64,000 nt of DNA from Bin87 sp026710825 (GCA_965232815.1 OZ247427.1:372001-436000), one strand, 5' to 3'. Shown: positions 32,868-42,958, counted from the first letter of the stretch. Program-made: numbers and translations. Notes: a model not told the origin generated them from the letters alone.

Positions 32868-34298
32868 ACGCCCCGGCTGCCTAGCCCGCAGCCCGAACCA
32901 CAACGCGCCCAGCGCCGCCGTCACCGCGCCGATCCTGAACACGTCCCGGTAGGCCAACAGGAACGCCTCCCCCGCCGGCCGGCTCACCTCGTAGTGGTCG
33001 CTCAATCCCGCGAAAATCGCCCCCACTATCGCCACGCACAGCACCGTGCCCGACGCCTGCGCCAGCGACATCGCCCCCGACGCCGTGCCGAACCGCTCCG
33101 ACGGCACGCTCCCCAGCATCAGCGCGTACGCCGCCGACTGGAACCAGCCGACCCCCAGGCCCACGATGGCGATCGCCCCCGCCGGATGCCAGATCGGCGA
33201 CGCGCCATCCATCCCCGACATCACCAGCAATCCCGTCGCGGTCAATCCCAGCCCCACCGTGCCCACCGGCCTCACGCCCCAACGGTCGCAGAGCCACCCT
33301 CCCACCGGCGACGACAGGATGTTGCATGTGGACATGACGGCAAACAGGACCCCCAGCACCACCGGGCTGCGATCCAGCGAATCCGTGATGTAGAACGGGA
33401 ATATGAACCAGAGCACGAACTGCGAAAAATGACCTAGGAACATCGCGCCCGTGGCCGTCTGAAAACCGCCCAGTCGCGCCAACCCGCCCGGCAGCACCGG
33501 CGACTCCGCGCGCCGTTCCACCCATACCAACGCGACAAGTACCACCGGGGCCGCCGACAACAGCGCCAGCACCACCACCGACGTCCAGCCGATCGCCTGG
33601 CCCAAACGCAACCCGATCATCAGGCACCACAGCAGCGACAGCACCAGCGCCGCCCCCGCCACGTCGAATCGCTGCCCCGAAGTGGACCCCGACCCGCCGC
33701 TCACTGATCTTGGGATGGCCAGCAGGCCCATCCCCAACGCCAGCGCCGCCAGCGGGATGCGTCCCCAGAACACCGACGGCCAGTCGAAAAGCTGCACCAG
33801 CGGTCCCGCCGCCAGCGTTGACATCACCATCCCTGACGCCAGGCTCGCCGACGTGAATCCCATCGACAGTCCCCGCCGGTGCTCCGGAAATACCGCTGCC
33901 GCAATGGCCGGCGCCGTGCTGTAAAGACAGCCCGTCCCCAAAGCCTGCAACACCCGGAACCCCACCAGCGTCTCCAGCGTCGGCGACAGCGACAGGCACA
34001 CCATCGACACCAGGTACGTTACCGTCCCGACCAGGTACACCATCCGCAGCCCGAACCGGTCGGCAAACGCTCCCGCGCCCAGTGCCAGCCCCGCTCGCGT
34101 CGCGATGAACACCACGATCACCCACTGCACGGCGGCAGGGTCGGTCCCGAACGCGTCCCGCATCGCCGGCAGCCCCACGTTCACTGAAAAGTCCAGCGAC
34201 GCCAGCACCATCCCCAGCGCCGCCGCCGAAGCCAGCGCAATCGTCCGCCACGTAACGCGAGCGCTGTTCACGGGCGTCGATTCAGGAGCCGCGGCCAT
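32865..34298 (-). CDS. MFS transporter, DHA2-like 14-span type
   Basis: 477 residues and about 14 hydrophobic segments. ASLDFSVNVGLPAMRDAFG in span 1 and GAFADRFGLRMVYLVG between spans 2 and 3 are typical of drug:proton antiporters of the DHA2 group, as is GFRVLQALGTGCLYSTAPA. It should export a small hydrophobic compound by proton exchange; the substrate is not predictable. No regulator gene is adjacent. Confidence 0.85.
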   Translation of the reverse strand: MAAAPESTPVNSARVTWRTIALASAAALGMVLASLDFSVNVGLPAMRDAFGTDPAAVQWVIVVFIATRAGLALGAGAFADRFGLRMVYLVGTVTYLVSMVCLSLSPTLETLVGFRVLQALGTGCLYSTAPAIAAAVFPEHRRGLSMGFTSASLASGMVMSTLAAGPLVQLFDWPSVFWGRIPLAALALGMGLLAIPRSVSGGSGSTSGQRFDVAGAALVLSLLWCLMIGLRLGQAIGWTSVVVLALLSAAPVVLVALVWVERRAESPVLPGGLARLGGFQTATGAMFLGHFSQFVLWFIFPFYITDSLDRSPVVLGVLFAVMSTCNILSSPVGGWLCDRWGVRPVGTVGLGLTATGLLVMSGMDGASPIWHPAGAIAIVGLGVGWFQSAAYALMLGSVPSERFGTASGAMSLAQASGTVLCVAIVGAIFAGLSDHYEVSRPAGEAFLLAYRDVFRIGAVTAALGALWFGLRARQPGR

Positions 34299-34342
34299 GG
34301 CGCCAGATTGTACGCCAAACCCAACTTCCCCGACGATGGCCT

Positions 34343-34348
34343 ATAATC
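34343..34348 (+). promoter_or_regulatory. -10 box (TATAAT) before the lipoprotein gene
   Basis: Perfect TATAAT 46 bases before the TTG start; no clear -35. Confidence 0.4.
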
Positions 34349-34393
34349 CAGTAGAATGTTGGCGACATGACCTTGTCAGATGGAGGGTATGGT

Positions 34394-36130
34394 TTGACTA
34401 CGCAACGAACCACCATCATGCGTGTATTCTTGACCCTCACGTTGGCGACCCTGGCAATCGCCGTCGCTTGTTCCCCACCCGAACCAACGCCGGCCCCAAC
34501 CGCTACGGCCTTGCCCCCCGCCATTCAACAACCCACCGTAGCGCCCACTCCTACGGCAACGCTGTCCCCGACGCCGACCGTAACCCCGCCGGCGCCCACA
34601 TCCACTCCCACATCGGAACCACCGCCAACCAACACACCCATCCCTCCGACCAACACGCCGGCGCCAACTGTCACGCCCAATCCAACACCCACCTCAAAAC
34701 CCAACCTAACTCCCACACGCACCCTCGGACCCACGCGCACTCCGCGCCCAACCAGCACTCCGCGCCCACCAAGCCCAATCGCGAATCTGGAACATGGGGC
34801 CTGGCTTGAAAAGAACCGGCGGGCACGTGCCGCGGAGATACGCGCACTGGCTTGGGTCGCGGACGGTGTCGATGCCACCGAGCGCGAGGCTGCGGAACTG
34901 TTAATCGGATCCGCGAGGTGGTATCCCGCCACGTTTGCGTCCCTGATGTCCTTGGGGTGGATTCAGGACAGCATCACCATCCCGGAGACCACCGCTTTAT
35001 ACGGCCTGCGCTATATACCCTGGTTTTCCCCGGAACTGACTGAAAAGATAGTGGACAGGCCCTGGGTATCGGACGGAATCACCAGGGACGAGGCGACCGC
35101 TGTCATATCCCTGTACCGAATGATCTGGCACCCGGATCAGCCGGACCAACAGGCAATCGATGCGGCGGAGTGGATCCTCAGCATGCCATTCCTGGACGAC
35201 GTGGACGGCGCTGATGCTCAGGCGGTTCGGTCGTTACGTCGGCTGAAGCGCGCCGACCGGGAGGGGTTTTTCGATATGCTGTCGCACCCTGAACTCGCCG
35301 ACGGCATATCCGACGAGGAAACCAAAATCGTGGCCTTGCTGGGCGCGACATATCAGTATCGGCCTGAGTCGGTGAATTTTCTCCTCCGCGGCACGGGTGT
35401 GTACCTTGAAGAGCGGTTGCTCGACTTGCCTTCCACCGGTGACACGGTGGTCGCGATCCTCCGGATCCGAGATCAGCAGACCAAAAGCATGGATTACCTC
35501 GAGCACAGCGTCCGCACCATCGAGGAATTCATGGCCGAACCGTTGCCCACCTCATTCATCGCGCTGTTCTACGATGACGCGGTGTTCCCGGAATCCGGCG
35601 GCACCAACTTCGGCACCCACATGGCCATGCAGTTGCTGTTCGACGTCGAGCACGGCTTTTGGTGGGATTACACACCCAGCGTAATCGCTCACGAGGTCGC
35701 GCACTACTATTGGCGCGGCAGTCAAGATTGGATTGACGAAGGCGCCGCCGACTTCCTGGCCTCCGTTTCCGAACACCGCCGCATCGACGAACCCATCCAA
35801 ACAACCAACAACCCCTGCGCCTCGGCCAAAACCATATCCGAGCTTGAGGCTTTGGACCCTGAAGACTTGCAGGAAAAGGGGTTCAACTGCAACTACTACC
35901 TGGGCGAAGCCATTTTCCTGGACCTCTATCACACTCTCGGCGAAAACACGTTCCAACGAGGTTTCGGAAACCTCTACCGCAAATCTCTGTACGACGATCC
36001 CGCCGATAACTGCGCGGACACCCACCTCGGCATCTGCCATCTGGTCTCCGCGTTCAAGGCCGATGTATCGGACGACGACGCAGCAAAAGTGGACGAGGTA
36101 ATAGGTCGTTGGTACGGTCCGCTCCCCTGA
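34394..36130 (+). CDS. Lipoprotein with Pro/Thr linker and gluzincin-like peptidase domain
   Basis: I prefer the TTG at 34394 because GGAGGG lies eight bases upstream; an ATG at 34418 or 34367 is possible. The signal peptide ends LAIAVAC, a lipobox, so Cys is lipidated. About 100 residues rich in PTPT follow as a spacer. The C-terminal half holds AHEVAHYYWRGSQDWIDEGAADFLAS: HExxH plus a downstream Glu (DEGAADF) as in gluzincin metallopeptidases. Helical repeats lie between. Surface-anchored protease of unknown target. Such PT spacers are common in Chloroflexota. Confidence 0.75.
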   Translation: MTTQRTTIMRVFLTLTLATLAIAVACSPPEPTPAPTATALPPAIQQPTVAPTPTATLSPTPTVTPPAPTSTPTSEPPPTNTPIPPTNTPAPTVTPNPTPTSKPNLTPTRTLGPTRTPRPTSTPRPPSPIANLEHGAWLEKNRRARAAEIRALAWVADGVDATEREAAELLIGSARWYPATFASLMSLGWIQDSITIPETTALYGLRYIPWFSPELTEKIVDRPWVSDGITRDEATAVISLYRMIWHPDQPDQQAIDAAEWILSMPFLDDVDGADAQAVRSLRRLKRADREGFFDMLSHPELADGISDEETKIVALLGATYQYRPESVNFLLRGTGVYLEERLLDLPSTGDTVVAILRIRDQQTKSMDYLEHSVRTIEEFMAEPLPTSFIALFYDDAVFPESGGTNFGTHMAMQLLFDVEHGFWWDYTPSVIAHEVAHYYWRGSQDWIDEGAADFLASVSEHRRIDEPIQTTNNPCASAKTISELEALDPEDLQEKGFNCNYYLGEAIFLDLYHTLGENTFQRGFGNLYRKSLYDDPADNCADTHLGICHLVSAFKADVSDDDAAKVDEVIGRWYGPLP

Positions 36131-36212
36131 TTCTACCGGCAAGCCAAATCGCCGATATGCTAATATCTCCGCACATAACCCCAAGCATTCCCCGCCCCGG
36201 AGGTTCACCGCC

Positions 36213-38165
36213 ATGACGCAAAACACCGGCGCTTTTGAGGCCCTGCTCCAGGAAGATCGCACCTATCCGCCCCCGGCCGATTTCGCCGCCCACGCCAACA
36301 TCGCCGACCCGGCGGTGTACGAAGAGGCGCGGCGCGACCCCGAGGCATTCTGGGCCCGCTTCGCCGGCGAACTCGACTGGTTCCAGCCCTGGGACACCGT
36401 CCTCGACTGGTCAGACGCACCCTTCGCCAAGTGGTTCGTCGGTGGAAAACTCAACGCCGCCTACAACTGCATCGACCGCCATCTCGACGGCCCCCGCAAG
36501 AACAAGGCCGCCATCATCTGGGAGGGCGAGCCTGGCGACTGGCAGGTCTACACCTACCGCGACCTCTACCGCGAGGTTTGCAAATTCGCCAACGGCCTCA
36601 AGAGCCTCGGCGTCCAGAAGGGCGACCGCGTCACCCTCTACATGCCGATGGTGCCGGAGTTGGCCATCGCAATGCTGGCGTGCGCCCGCATCGGCGCGCC
36701 CCACAGCATCGTCTTCGGCGGGTTCAGCGCCGAGTCCCTCCGCGACCGCATCGAGGACTCCCAGTCCAAGGTCATGATCACCGCCGACGGCGGCTGGCGT
36801 CGCGGCAACATCATCCCCCTCAAGCAGAACGCCGACGCCTCCATCGAGGGCGACACCCCCGTCGAGAAGGTCGTCGTCGTCCAGCGCACCGCCCACGACG
36901 TTCCCATGGTGGAGGGCCGCGACGTCTGGTGGCACGAACTCGTCGCCGACCAGCCCCTCAACTGCGAGCCCGAGCAGATGGACAGCGAGGACATGCTGTT
37001 CATGCTCTACACCAGCGGCACCACCGGCAAGCCCAAGGGCATCGTCCACACCACCGGCGGCTACATGACCGGCACCTATGCCACCACCAAGTGGATCTTC
37101 GACCTCAAGGAGGACGACGTCTACTGGTGCACCGCCGACATCGGTTGGGTCACCGGCCATAGCTACATCATCTACGGCCCGCTGGCCAACGGCGCGACCA
37201 CCGTCATGTACGAGGGCTCTCCCGACTACCCCGACCGCGACCGGTTCTGGGCCATCGTCGAGAAGTACGCCTGCACCATCTGCTACACCGCTCCCACCGC
37301 CATCCGAACGTTCATGCGCTGGGGCGAGGAATACCCCAACCGCCGCGATATGTCGTCCCTGCGCCTCCTCGGCAGCGTTGGCGAACCCATCAACCCCGAG
37401 GCCTGGGTCTGGTACTGGCAGCACATCGGCGGCGGACGCTGCCCGGTGGTGGACACCTGGTGGCAGACCGAAACCGGCTCCATCATGATCTCCGCCCTGC
37501 CCGGCATCACCACCCTCAAGCCCGGCTCCGCGACCCAGCCGTTCCCCGGCATCGACGCCGCCATCCTCGATGAGCAGGGCAACGAGATCGGACCTGGCGG
37601 GGGCGGTTATCTCGTGGTCCGCAAGCCGTGGCCCAGCATGCTCCGCGGCATCTACGGCGACCCCGAACGGTTCGTCCAGCAGTACTGGTCCAACTACGAA
37701 GGCATCTACTTCACCAGCGACGGCGCCAAGCTCGACGAGGAGTCCTACTTCTGGCTCCTCGGCCGCGTGGACGACGTGATCAACGTGTCGGCCCACCGCA
37801 TCAGCACCATGGAGGTCGAGTCCGCGCTGGTCGACAACCTCAAGGTCGCCGAAGCCGCCTGCATCGGCCGCAGCCACGACGTCAAGGGCCAGGCCATCGT
37901 CGCCTTCGTCACCCTCAAGGACCAGATAGCCAGTTCCGACGACGTCATCACCGAACTCAAGCAGCACGTCGCCGGCAAGATCGGTCCCATGGCCCGCCCC
38001 GACGACATCTACTTCGCCGCCGAACTCCCCAAGACCCGCAGCGGCAAGATCATGCGCCGCCTCCTCCGCGACGTAGCCGAAGGCCGCGCCCTCGGCGACA
38101 CCACCACCCTCGCCGACCCCGCCGTAGTAGAAATGCTAAAAGCCCAATACGACGACGAGGAATAA
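36213..38165 (+). CDS. acs: Acetyl-CoA synthetase (AMP-forming)
   Basis: 650 residues; GGAGG precedes the ATG at a normal distance. The adenylation core has YTSGTTGKPKGI, the later motif DTWWQTETGSIM, and DVINVSAHRISTMEVESALV at the hinge. The C-terminus keeps the regulatory lysine motif RSGKIMRRLLR that is acetylated in family members. It activates acetate to acetyl-CoA at the cost of ATP to AMP. The length and AWVWYWQHIG segment fit Acs rather than longer acyl-CoA ligases, though propionate remains possible. Confidence 0.93.
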   Translation: MTQNTGAFEALLQEDRTYPPPADFAAHANIADPAVYEEARRDPEAFWARFAGELDWFQPWDTVLDWSDAPFAKWFVGGKLNAAYNCIDRHLDGPRKNKAAIIWEGEPGDWQVYTYRDLYREVCKFANGLKSLGVQKGDRVTLYMPMVPELAIAMLACARIGAPHSIVFGGFSAESLRDRIEDSQSKVMITADGGWRRGNIIPLKQNADASIEGDTPVEKVVVVQRTAHDVPMVEGRDVWWHELVADQPLNCEPEQMDSEDMLFMLYTSGTTGKPKGIVHTTGGYMTGTYATTKWIFDLKEDDVYWCTADIGWVTGHSYIIYGPLANGATTVMYEGSPDYPDRDRFWAIVEKYACTICYTAPTAIRTFMRWGEEYPNRRDMSSLRLLGSVGEPINPEAWVWYWQHIGGGRCPVVDTWWQTETGSIMISALPGITTLKPGSATQPFPGIDAAILDEQGNEIGPGGGGYLVVRKPWPSMLRGIYGDPERFVQQYWSNYEGIYFTSDGAKLDEESYFWLLGRVDDVINVSAHRISTMEVESALVDNLKVAEAACIGRSHDVKGQAIVAFVTLKDQIASSDDVITELKQHVAGKIGPMARPDDIYFAAELPKTRSGKIMRRLLRDVAEGRALGDTTTLADPAVVEMLKAQYDDEE

Positions 38166-38175
38166 CCACCAGGAG

Positions 38176-38205
38176 ATAGGGGGATCGAAACGGTGATCCC
38201 CCTAT
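38176..38205. repeat. 11-bp hairpin after acs
   Basis: ATAGGGGGATC and GATCCCCCTAT flank an 8-base loop 11 bases behind the acs stop. No T tract on the plus strand. It may serve as a weak terminator. Confidence 0.5.
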
Positions 38206-38283
38206 AAAATTGAAAACCTGTTGTGCAAACTACCGACCATCGAGAAAGCACGCCTCTGGTTGCCGAATCATAACTCCCGTTAC

Positions 38284-39150
38284 TCACCCGACTCTGGGGG
38301 CAGCCAATTTCTCGTCGGCCCAACGATCATGCACGTATTCGAAGAAACCGGGCACCGGTGCCATACTACAGACCCCCTTTAATTCGCGGCCAGGACGTGT
38401 GAACATCGCCTGTCCGGTTGCTAATTGATTCCCTCCAACCTTGGGCATGTTCAAGGCCAACGGCCGTCCGAAATATGTCGTGTCCACCGTTTGTGGGAGA
38501 TTTACGCGCCTGAATCCGAGAGACCCACCGTCTTCGACCAAACCAAGAGTTTGAAGATGAATCAGTGTTTCAAGATAGATGTTCTGGCTTTGATAAATCG
38601 CGGATTGCGTATCATATACCAAAGGGTATTCAAAGCCGCCAATCGTCCATGTAAAATTGCACAAGTTGGTGAATAACAAGGCATCATGCTTGTCTATATC
38701 AGCGACCAGATTGACGGTTTTCCGCGAAAACGACCCCGAGTTATTGGCTTCACCGGCTAGGATTTTGCCCCAGATGAGTTGCATATCAAAGTCAGAGACA
38801 ATCCTTGATTTGTCAAAGAAATTGGTAATCCAGTCGTCTTCAATTTTTTCTGGGTCAGCGTCTTCTGCGAGCGCTTGAGTCGCCAATTGGGTAATGCTCT
38901 CAATATTGACCTGTTTCGTCATTTCTTCGTTGATGAAGCGATCAGCCGCTCTTTGCCGCAGTTCTGCAACCTCGATGTCAGTCTTGGTCGCTCCTACTCG
39001 GACGATCCGGTCTGCTTCCGTCTCCGCTTCCGCCATCCGGATAGTTTGCCGCCGGTCAAAATGCCTGCCGAACGCATTTGACACTTTTTCGATCAACAAC
39101 GTCGCGGGTTTGGTGAGCCCCGCAGTACTGATCAACGAATATTCGGACAT
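38284..39150 (-). CDS. DUF2806 domain-containing protein
   Basis: 288 residues; GGGAGGAGTAG precedes the ATG. IEDDWITNFFDKSRIVSDFDMQLIWGKILAGEANNSGSFSRKTVNLV is characteristic of DUF2806 proteins, which are small accessory proteins of unknown role. The first 60 residues are charged and helical. The gene is clearly less GC-rich than acs and the Uma2 gene on either side, so likely acquired. No partner effector is evident. Confidence 0.7.
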   Translation of the reverse strand: MSEYSLISTAGLTKPATLLIEKVSNAFGRHFDRRQTIRMAEAETEADRIVRVGATKTDIEVAELRQRAADRFINEEMTKQVNIESITQLATQALAEDADPEKIEDDWITNFFDKSRIVSDFDMQLIWGKILAGEANNSGSFSRKTVNLVADIDKHDALLFTNLCNFTWTIGGFEYPLVYDTQSAIYQSQNIYLETLIHLQTLGLVEDGGSLGFRRVNLPQTVDTTYFGRPLALNMPKVGGNQLATGQAMFTRPGRELKGVCSMAPVPGFFEYVHDRWADEKLAAPRVG

Positions 39151-39364
39151 CTACTCCTCCCATGGCGGAACATCGTAATGATAGAAGCATTTTAGATTCG
39201 CAGTTATTACCGTTGTCAACTCCCATGGCACTGGCCATCAATTGCAAGCAAAGATGCAGGCGGTCCAAGGCCCTTCCACTTGGGGAGGGCGGTTCTCATA
39301 TCGGCCTTCCTGATCCCTTTGCTATACTGTGTGCCAACCCTCCGGACCCGCGCCGAGGTTCAAT

Positions 39365-40135
39365 ATGACGACGAAGCTGCCGCGCAAAATCGACCCCAAG
39401 CTGGCGCACCTTTACGACGACAACGGCGTTTTTTACCCCGATACGGATGGTATGCCCTTGCCCGACGGATTCTATCAGGAACGTTTTTATGTCAACGCAG
39501 TGTCAACTCTGCGGGGGAATTTCAAGGATCATCCCAACGTCGCCGTCAGCGGCAACACGTTCATTTACTATCGACAGGGTTCCCCTCGGCAGTTCGTATC
39601 ACCCGACTGCTACGTAGCCTTCGACGTGGATGTTGATCACATTTTCTACCGAAACACCTACCGGGTCTGGGAGATGGGAAAGATCCCCGATTTCGCCCTG
39701 GAGATCGCCTCTCAAAGCACCGCGCGATACGACATCGGCGATAAGCGCCGTCTGTACGCCGAACTGGGCTTTGGCGAATACTGGCGTTACGACGAAACTC
39801 CGGACAGCGAATTCTACGGCGAACCGCTGGTCGGCGAGCGTCTGGTCAACGGCGGGTACGTCCGGTTTGAAATCAACCGGGAACCCGACGGCTTGATCTG
39901 GGCCCACAGCCCGACCCTCGGCCTGGACCTGTGCTGGGACGACGGGATACTGCGCTATCGCGTCCCCGACACCGGCGAATTCCTGCCACATTACGACGAA
40001 GCCATGGCCGCATTGAGGGAATCGGAAGCGCGTCGCAGAGAATCCGAGAATGCGCGCTCGCTCGCTGAGGCCGAGAACGCCGAACTTCGAGAGCAACTGC
40101 GCCGGCTCCAAGCCCAGCGAGACCACCCAATCTGA
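39365..40135 (+). CDS. Uma2-family restriction-endonuclease-fold protein
   Basis: 256 residues from the ATG at 39365. SPDCYVAFDVD, PDFALEIASQSTARYDIGDKRRLYAELGFGEYWRYDE carries the Asp, Glu and Lys expected of the PD-(D/E)xK core of the Uma2/DUF820 family. The last 45 residues (ALRESEARRRESENARSLAEAENAELREQL) are a coiled coil. The family is expanded in cyanobacteria and Chloroflexota; its substrate is unknown. The start of gatB follows 31 bases later. Confidence 0.85.
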   Translation: MTTKLPRKIDPKLAHLYDDNGVFYPDTDGMPLPDGFYQERFYVNAVSTLRGNFKDHPNVAVSGNTFIYYRQGSPRQFVSPDCYVAFDVDVDHIFYRNTYRVWEMGKIPDFALEIASQSTARYDIGDKRRLYAELGFGEYWRYDETPDSEFYGEPLVGERLVNGGYVRFEINREPDGLIWAHSPTLGLDLCWDDGILRYRVPDTGEFLPHYDEAMAALRESEARRRESENARSLAEAENAELREQLRRLQAQRDHPI

Positions 40136-40166
40136 TCTGATCCATTCCGGACATCTGGTACCACCC

Positions 40167-41663
40167 ATGCAATACGAAACCGTCATCGGCCTCGAGGTCC
40201 ACGTCCAGCTCGACACCCGCAGCAAGATGTTCTGCGGCTGCCCGGCTGACTACCAGACCGCCGACCCCAACACCCGCACCTGTCCGGTGTGCCTCGGCCT
40301 TCCCGGCGCGCTGCCCGTCATCAACCGCCGCGCCGTCGAATTCACCATGATGACCGGCCTCGCCCTCAATTGCAGCATCCCGGACTACGCCAAGTTCGAC
40401 CGCAAGAACTACCCGTACCCTGATCTGATGAAGGGCTACCAGATCTCCCAGTACGACCTGCCCCTGGCCCTCGACGGTTACGTCGAAATCGACGGCGACC
40501 CCGCCATCGGCCACACTCAACGCCTCATCGGCGTCGAACGTGTCCACCTCGAGGAAGATGTCGCCAAGATGCAGCACTTCCCTGACGGCGACGGAGGCCA
40601 GGGATACTCGCTCGTGGACGTCAACCGCTCCGGCGTCCCCCTCATGGAAATCGTCAGCAAGCCCGACCTGCGCTCCCCCGAAGAGGCCCACCAATACCTC
40701 ACGTCTCTGCACTCTCTCGTCCAGTTCCTCGGCGTGTCCACCGCCAACATGCAGGACGGAAACTTCCGCTGCGACGCCAATGTCAGCATCCGGCCCATGG
40801 GCAGCGACACTTTCGGCACCCGCACCGAAATCAAGAACGTGAACAGCTTCCGCTCCGTTTTTCACGCCCTGGAGTTCGAGGTCGAACGCCAGCAGCGCGT
40901 GGTCGAAGGCGGCGGCCAGGTCGTTCAGGAAACTCGCGGCTGGGTCGAAGAGCGCGAGGTCACCGTATCCCAGCGCAGCAAGGAGTACGCCCACGACTAT
41001 CGCTACTTCCCGGAGCCTGACCTGCCGCCGTTGAACATCGGCCGCGATTGGGTGGCCCAGCTTGAGGCGTCCCTGCCCGAACTCGCGCCACAGCGAAAAG
41101 CTCGGTTCATCGCCGACTACGGCCTGTCCGAATACGACGCCGACCTGCTCACCAATACCCGCGCCACCGCCGACTACTTTGAAGCCGCGTTGTCAATTCG
41201 CGAAGTCGATCGGTCCCCCGACACCGCGCTGGACTCGGCCAAGGAAGTCGCCAACTGGATCCTCGGCGACCTTTCCCGCCTGCTCAACCAGGATCACCGC
41301 GATATCGCCGCTTCCCCGGTCACGCCCACCGGATTGTCCGACCTGCTCCGACTGATCGCCGACGGCACGCTGTCCATATCCCTCGCCAAACCCGTCCTCG
41401 AGGAGATGTACGCCTCCGGAGGAGACGCCGCAGCTATCGTCGAAGAGAAGGGCCTCGCCCAGATCAGCGACACCAGCGCTATCGAAGCCGCCGTCGCCGA
41501 GGCCATCGCCGCCAACCCCAAGGCCGTCGCCGATTACCTCGACGGCAAGGAAAACGCCGCCCGTTTCCTCATGGGCCAGGTCATGCGCATCACCAAGGGA
41601 CAGGCCCAGCCTGACCTCGCCCTCCGCCTCGTCCAGGAAGGCCTGGCAGCGCAGAAAAACTGA
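40167..41663 (+). CDS. gatB: Asp/Glu-tRNA(Asn/Gln) amidotransferase subunit B
   Basis: 498 residues starting MQYETVIGLEVHVQLDTRSKMFCGC. The zinc-binding cysteines (MFCGCP, TCPVCLGLPG), KNYPYPDLMKGYQISQYDLPL, and GSDTFGTRTEIKNVNSFRS are typical; the C-terminal YqeY-like tail (FLMGQVMRITKGQAQPDL) binds tRNA. It transamidates misacylated Glu-tRNA(Gln) or Asp-tRNA(Asn) together with GatA and GatC, not present here. secG follows at 33 bases. Confidence 0.96.
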   Translation: MQYETVIGLEVHVQLDTRSKMFCGCPADYQTADPNTRTCPVCLGLPGALPVINRRAVEFTMMTGLALNCSIPDYAKFDRKNYPYPDLMKGYQISQYDLPLALDGYVEIDGDPAIGHTQRLIGVERVHLEEDVAKMQHFPDGDGGQGYSLVDVNRSGVPLMEIVSKPDLRSPEEAHQYLTSLHSLVQFLGVSTANMQDGNFRCDANVSIRPMGSDTFGTRTEIKNVNSFRSVFHALEFEVERQQRVVEGGGQVVQETRGWVEEREVTVSQRSKEYAHDYRYFPEPDLPPLNIGRDWVAQLEASLPELAPQRKARFIADYGLSEYDADLLTNTRATADYFEAALSIREVDRSPDTALDSAKEVANWILGDLSRLLNQDHRDIAASPVTPTGLSDLLRLIADGTLSISLAKPVLEEMYASGGDAAAIVEEKGLAQISDTSAIEAAVAEAIAANPKAVADYLDGKENAARFLMGQVMRITKGQAQPDLALRLVQEGLAAQKN

Positions 41664-41696
41664 CGTGGTACAATCGTTAACCACGGAGTCCCCCCA

Positions 41697-41912
41697 ATGA
41701 CACTGCTCAACCTCGCCCAGATCATCGCTTCCATTATCCTGGTTCTCATCATCCTGTCTCAGGTGAGGGAAGCCGGCAGCGGAATGTTCGGCAGCGCCCA
41801 GAACACCATCCGCACCCGCCGCGGCCTGGAACGCACCATGTTCCAGATGACCATCGTTCTGATCGTGGTCTTCCTGGTTGTCTCGACCCTCAGCGCGCGC
41901 TTCCCCGGCTAG
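41697..41912 (+). CDS. secG: Preprotein translocase subunit SecG
   Basis: 71 residues with two membrane spans (5-22 and 52-66) joined by GSGMFGSAQNTIRTRRGLERTM, which fits the SecG loop. It is an accessory part of the SecYEG channel. It lies between gatB and the SAM hydrolase gene, in the same direction. Confidence 0.9.
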   Translation: MTLLNLAQIIASIILVLIILSQVREAGSGMFGSAQNTIRTRRGLERTMFQMTIVLIVVFLVVSTLSARFPG

Positions 41913-41931
41913 TACGTCCACCGGTGCCGGC

Positions 41932-42813
41932 ATGACCGCGCCGCCCATCGTCCTGGCCACCGATTTCGGCCTGTCCGACGCCTACGTCGGCATGATGCGG
42001 GGCGTCATCCACAGCATCAATCACGCCGCCTACGTCATCGACCTCACCCACGGCATCGGCCCCCAGGATGTTCGCCATGGCGCAGTCGTCCTGGCCGATT
42101 CCTTCCGTTACTTCCCAGCGGACAGCATATTCGTCGCCGTTGTGGATCCCGGCGTCGGCACCGACCGCGCCGCCATCCTGCTCGAAACACCCGACGCCCG
42201 TTTCGTAGCGCCCGACAACGGCCTCCTCACCCTGGTCTGTCGCCAGTACAACCTCTCCTTCGGCGATACCGACCAATCCGCACCCACGCCCGTCCCGCAA
42301 GCCTGCCGCGCCTGGAGACTCACCAACCCCGACTACAGGCGCCATCCCGTTAGTAACACATTCCACGGCCGCGACGTATTCTCACCGGTCGCCGCTCACC
42401 TGTCCCTCGGCGCTTCGCCCGATGCCTTGGGTGATCCCACACCAACAATCACGACGCTCCCCCTGCCGATACCTCGCCCCGAGCGCAACGCAATCCAGGG
42501 TCAGGTCGTATTCGCCGACGCTTTCGGCAACCTCGTCACGGACATCACCGCCGACCTGCTGGACGAAATCGGAGTCGCACCCGGCGACCCATCTGCCACC
42601 GTAACCATCGCCGGACAAACCATCACCGGCCTTGCCCGCACCTTCCATGACCCGCCCGCCGCCGATCCGCCGAGTAGCAGCCTCCGCGCCCTCATCGGCA
42701 GCCACGGCCGCCTCGAAATCGCCGTCGTCGACGGCAACGCCTCATCCACCCTCAACGCGGGTGCCGGCGCCCCCGTCTCAATCAACGGCCGCGCCAACGA
42801 CCACTCTCCTTGA
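41932..42813 (+). CDS. SAM hydroxide adenosyltransferase (DUF62 family)
   Basis: 293 residues from the ATG at 41932; an in-frame start at 41878 would lie within secG. IVLATDFGLSDAYVGMMRGVI, IDLTHGIGPQDVRHGA, VAVVDPGVGTDRAAILLET and FVAPDNGLLTLV are family landmarks. The fluorinase-fold enzyme hydrolyses S-adenosylmethionine to adenosine and methionine; halide use is not expected here. NTFHGRDVFSPVAAHLS is a further conserved stretch. A terminator follows. Confidence 0.9.
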   Translation: MTAPPIVLATDFGLSDAYVGMMRGVIHSINHAAYVIDLTHGIGPQDVRHGAVVLADSFRYFPADSIFVAVVDPGVGTDRAAILLETPDARFVAPDNGLLTLVCRQYNLSFGDTDQSAPTPVPQACRAWRLTNPDYRRHPVSNTFHGRDVFSPVAAHLSLGASPDALGDPTPTITTLPLPIPRPERNAIQGQVVFADAFGNLVTDITADLLDEIGVAPGDPSATVTIAGQTITGLARTFHDPPAADPPSSSLRALIGSHGRLEIAVVDGNASSTLNAGAGAPVSINGRANDHSP

Positions 42814-42851
42814 CACCCATTTGCCTGATGCTACTATTGCCCCACTGTAAT

Positions 42852-42875
42852 ACCGGCGTTCCCCCGCCGGTTTTT
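42852..42875 (+). terminator. Intrinsic terminator followed by a -10 box
   Basis: ACCGGCG and CGCCGGT form a 7-bp stem with a 6-base loop and run into TTTTT. A TATAAT at 42877-42882 follows at once and may start the dehydrogenase transcript. Confidence 0.75.
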
Positions 42876-42958
42876 GTATAATCGCCACACTCAACTGCCA
42901 GTAAAACCCCCCAGCATCACCAGCAAAACTCCCAGACTCCCATAAGGAGGGCGTTGCC

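Noticed and set aside
36411..37967. 518-codon open frame opposite acs
   Set aside because: Antisense shadow rich in Gly, Val, Asp and Ala; acs is complete on the other strand.
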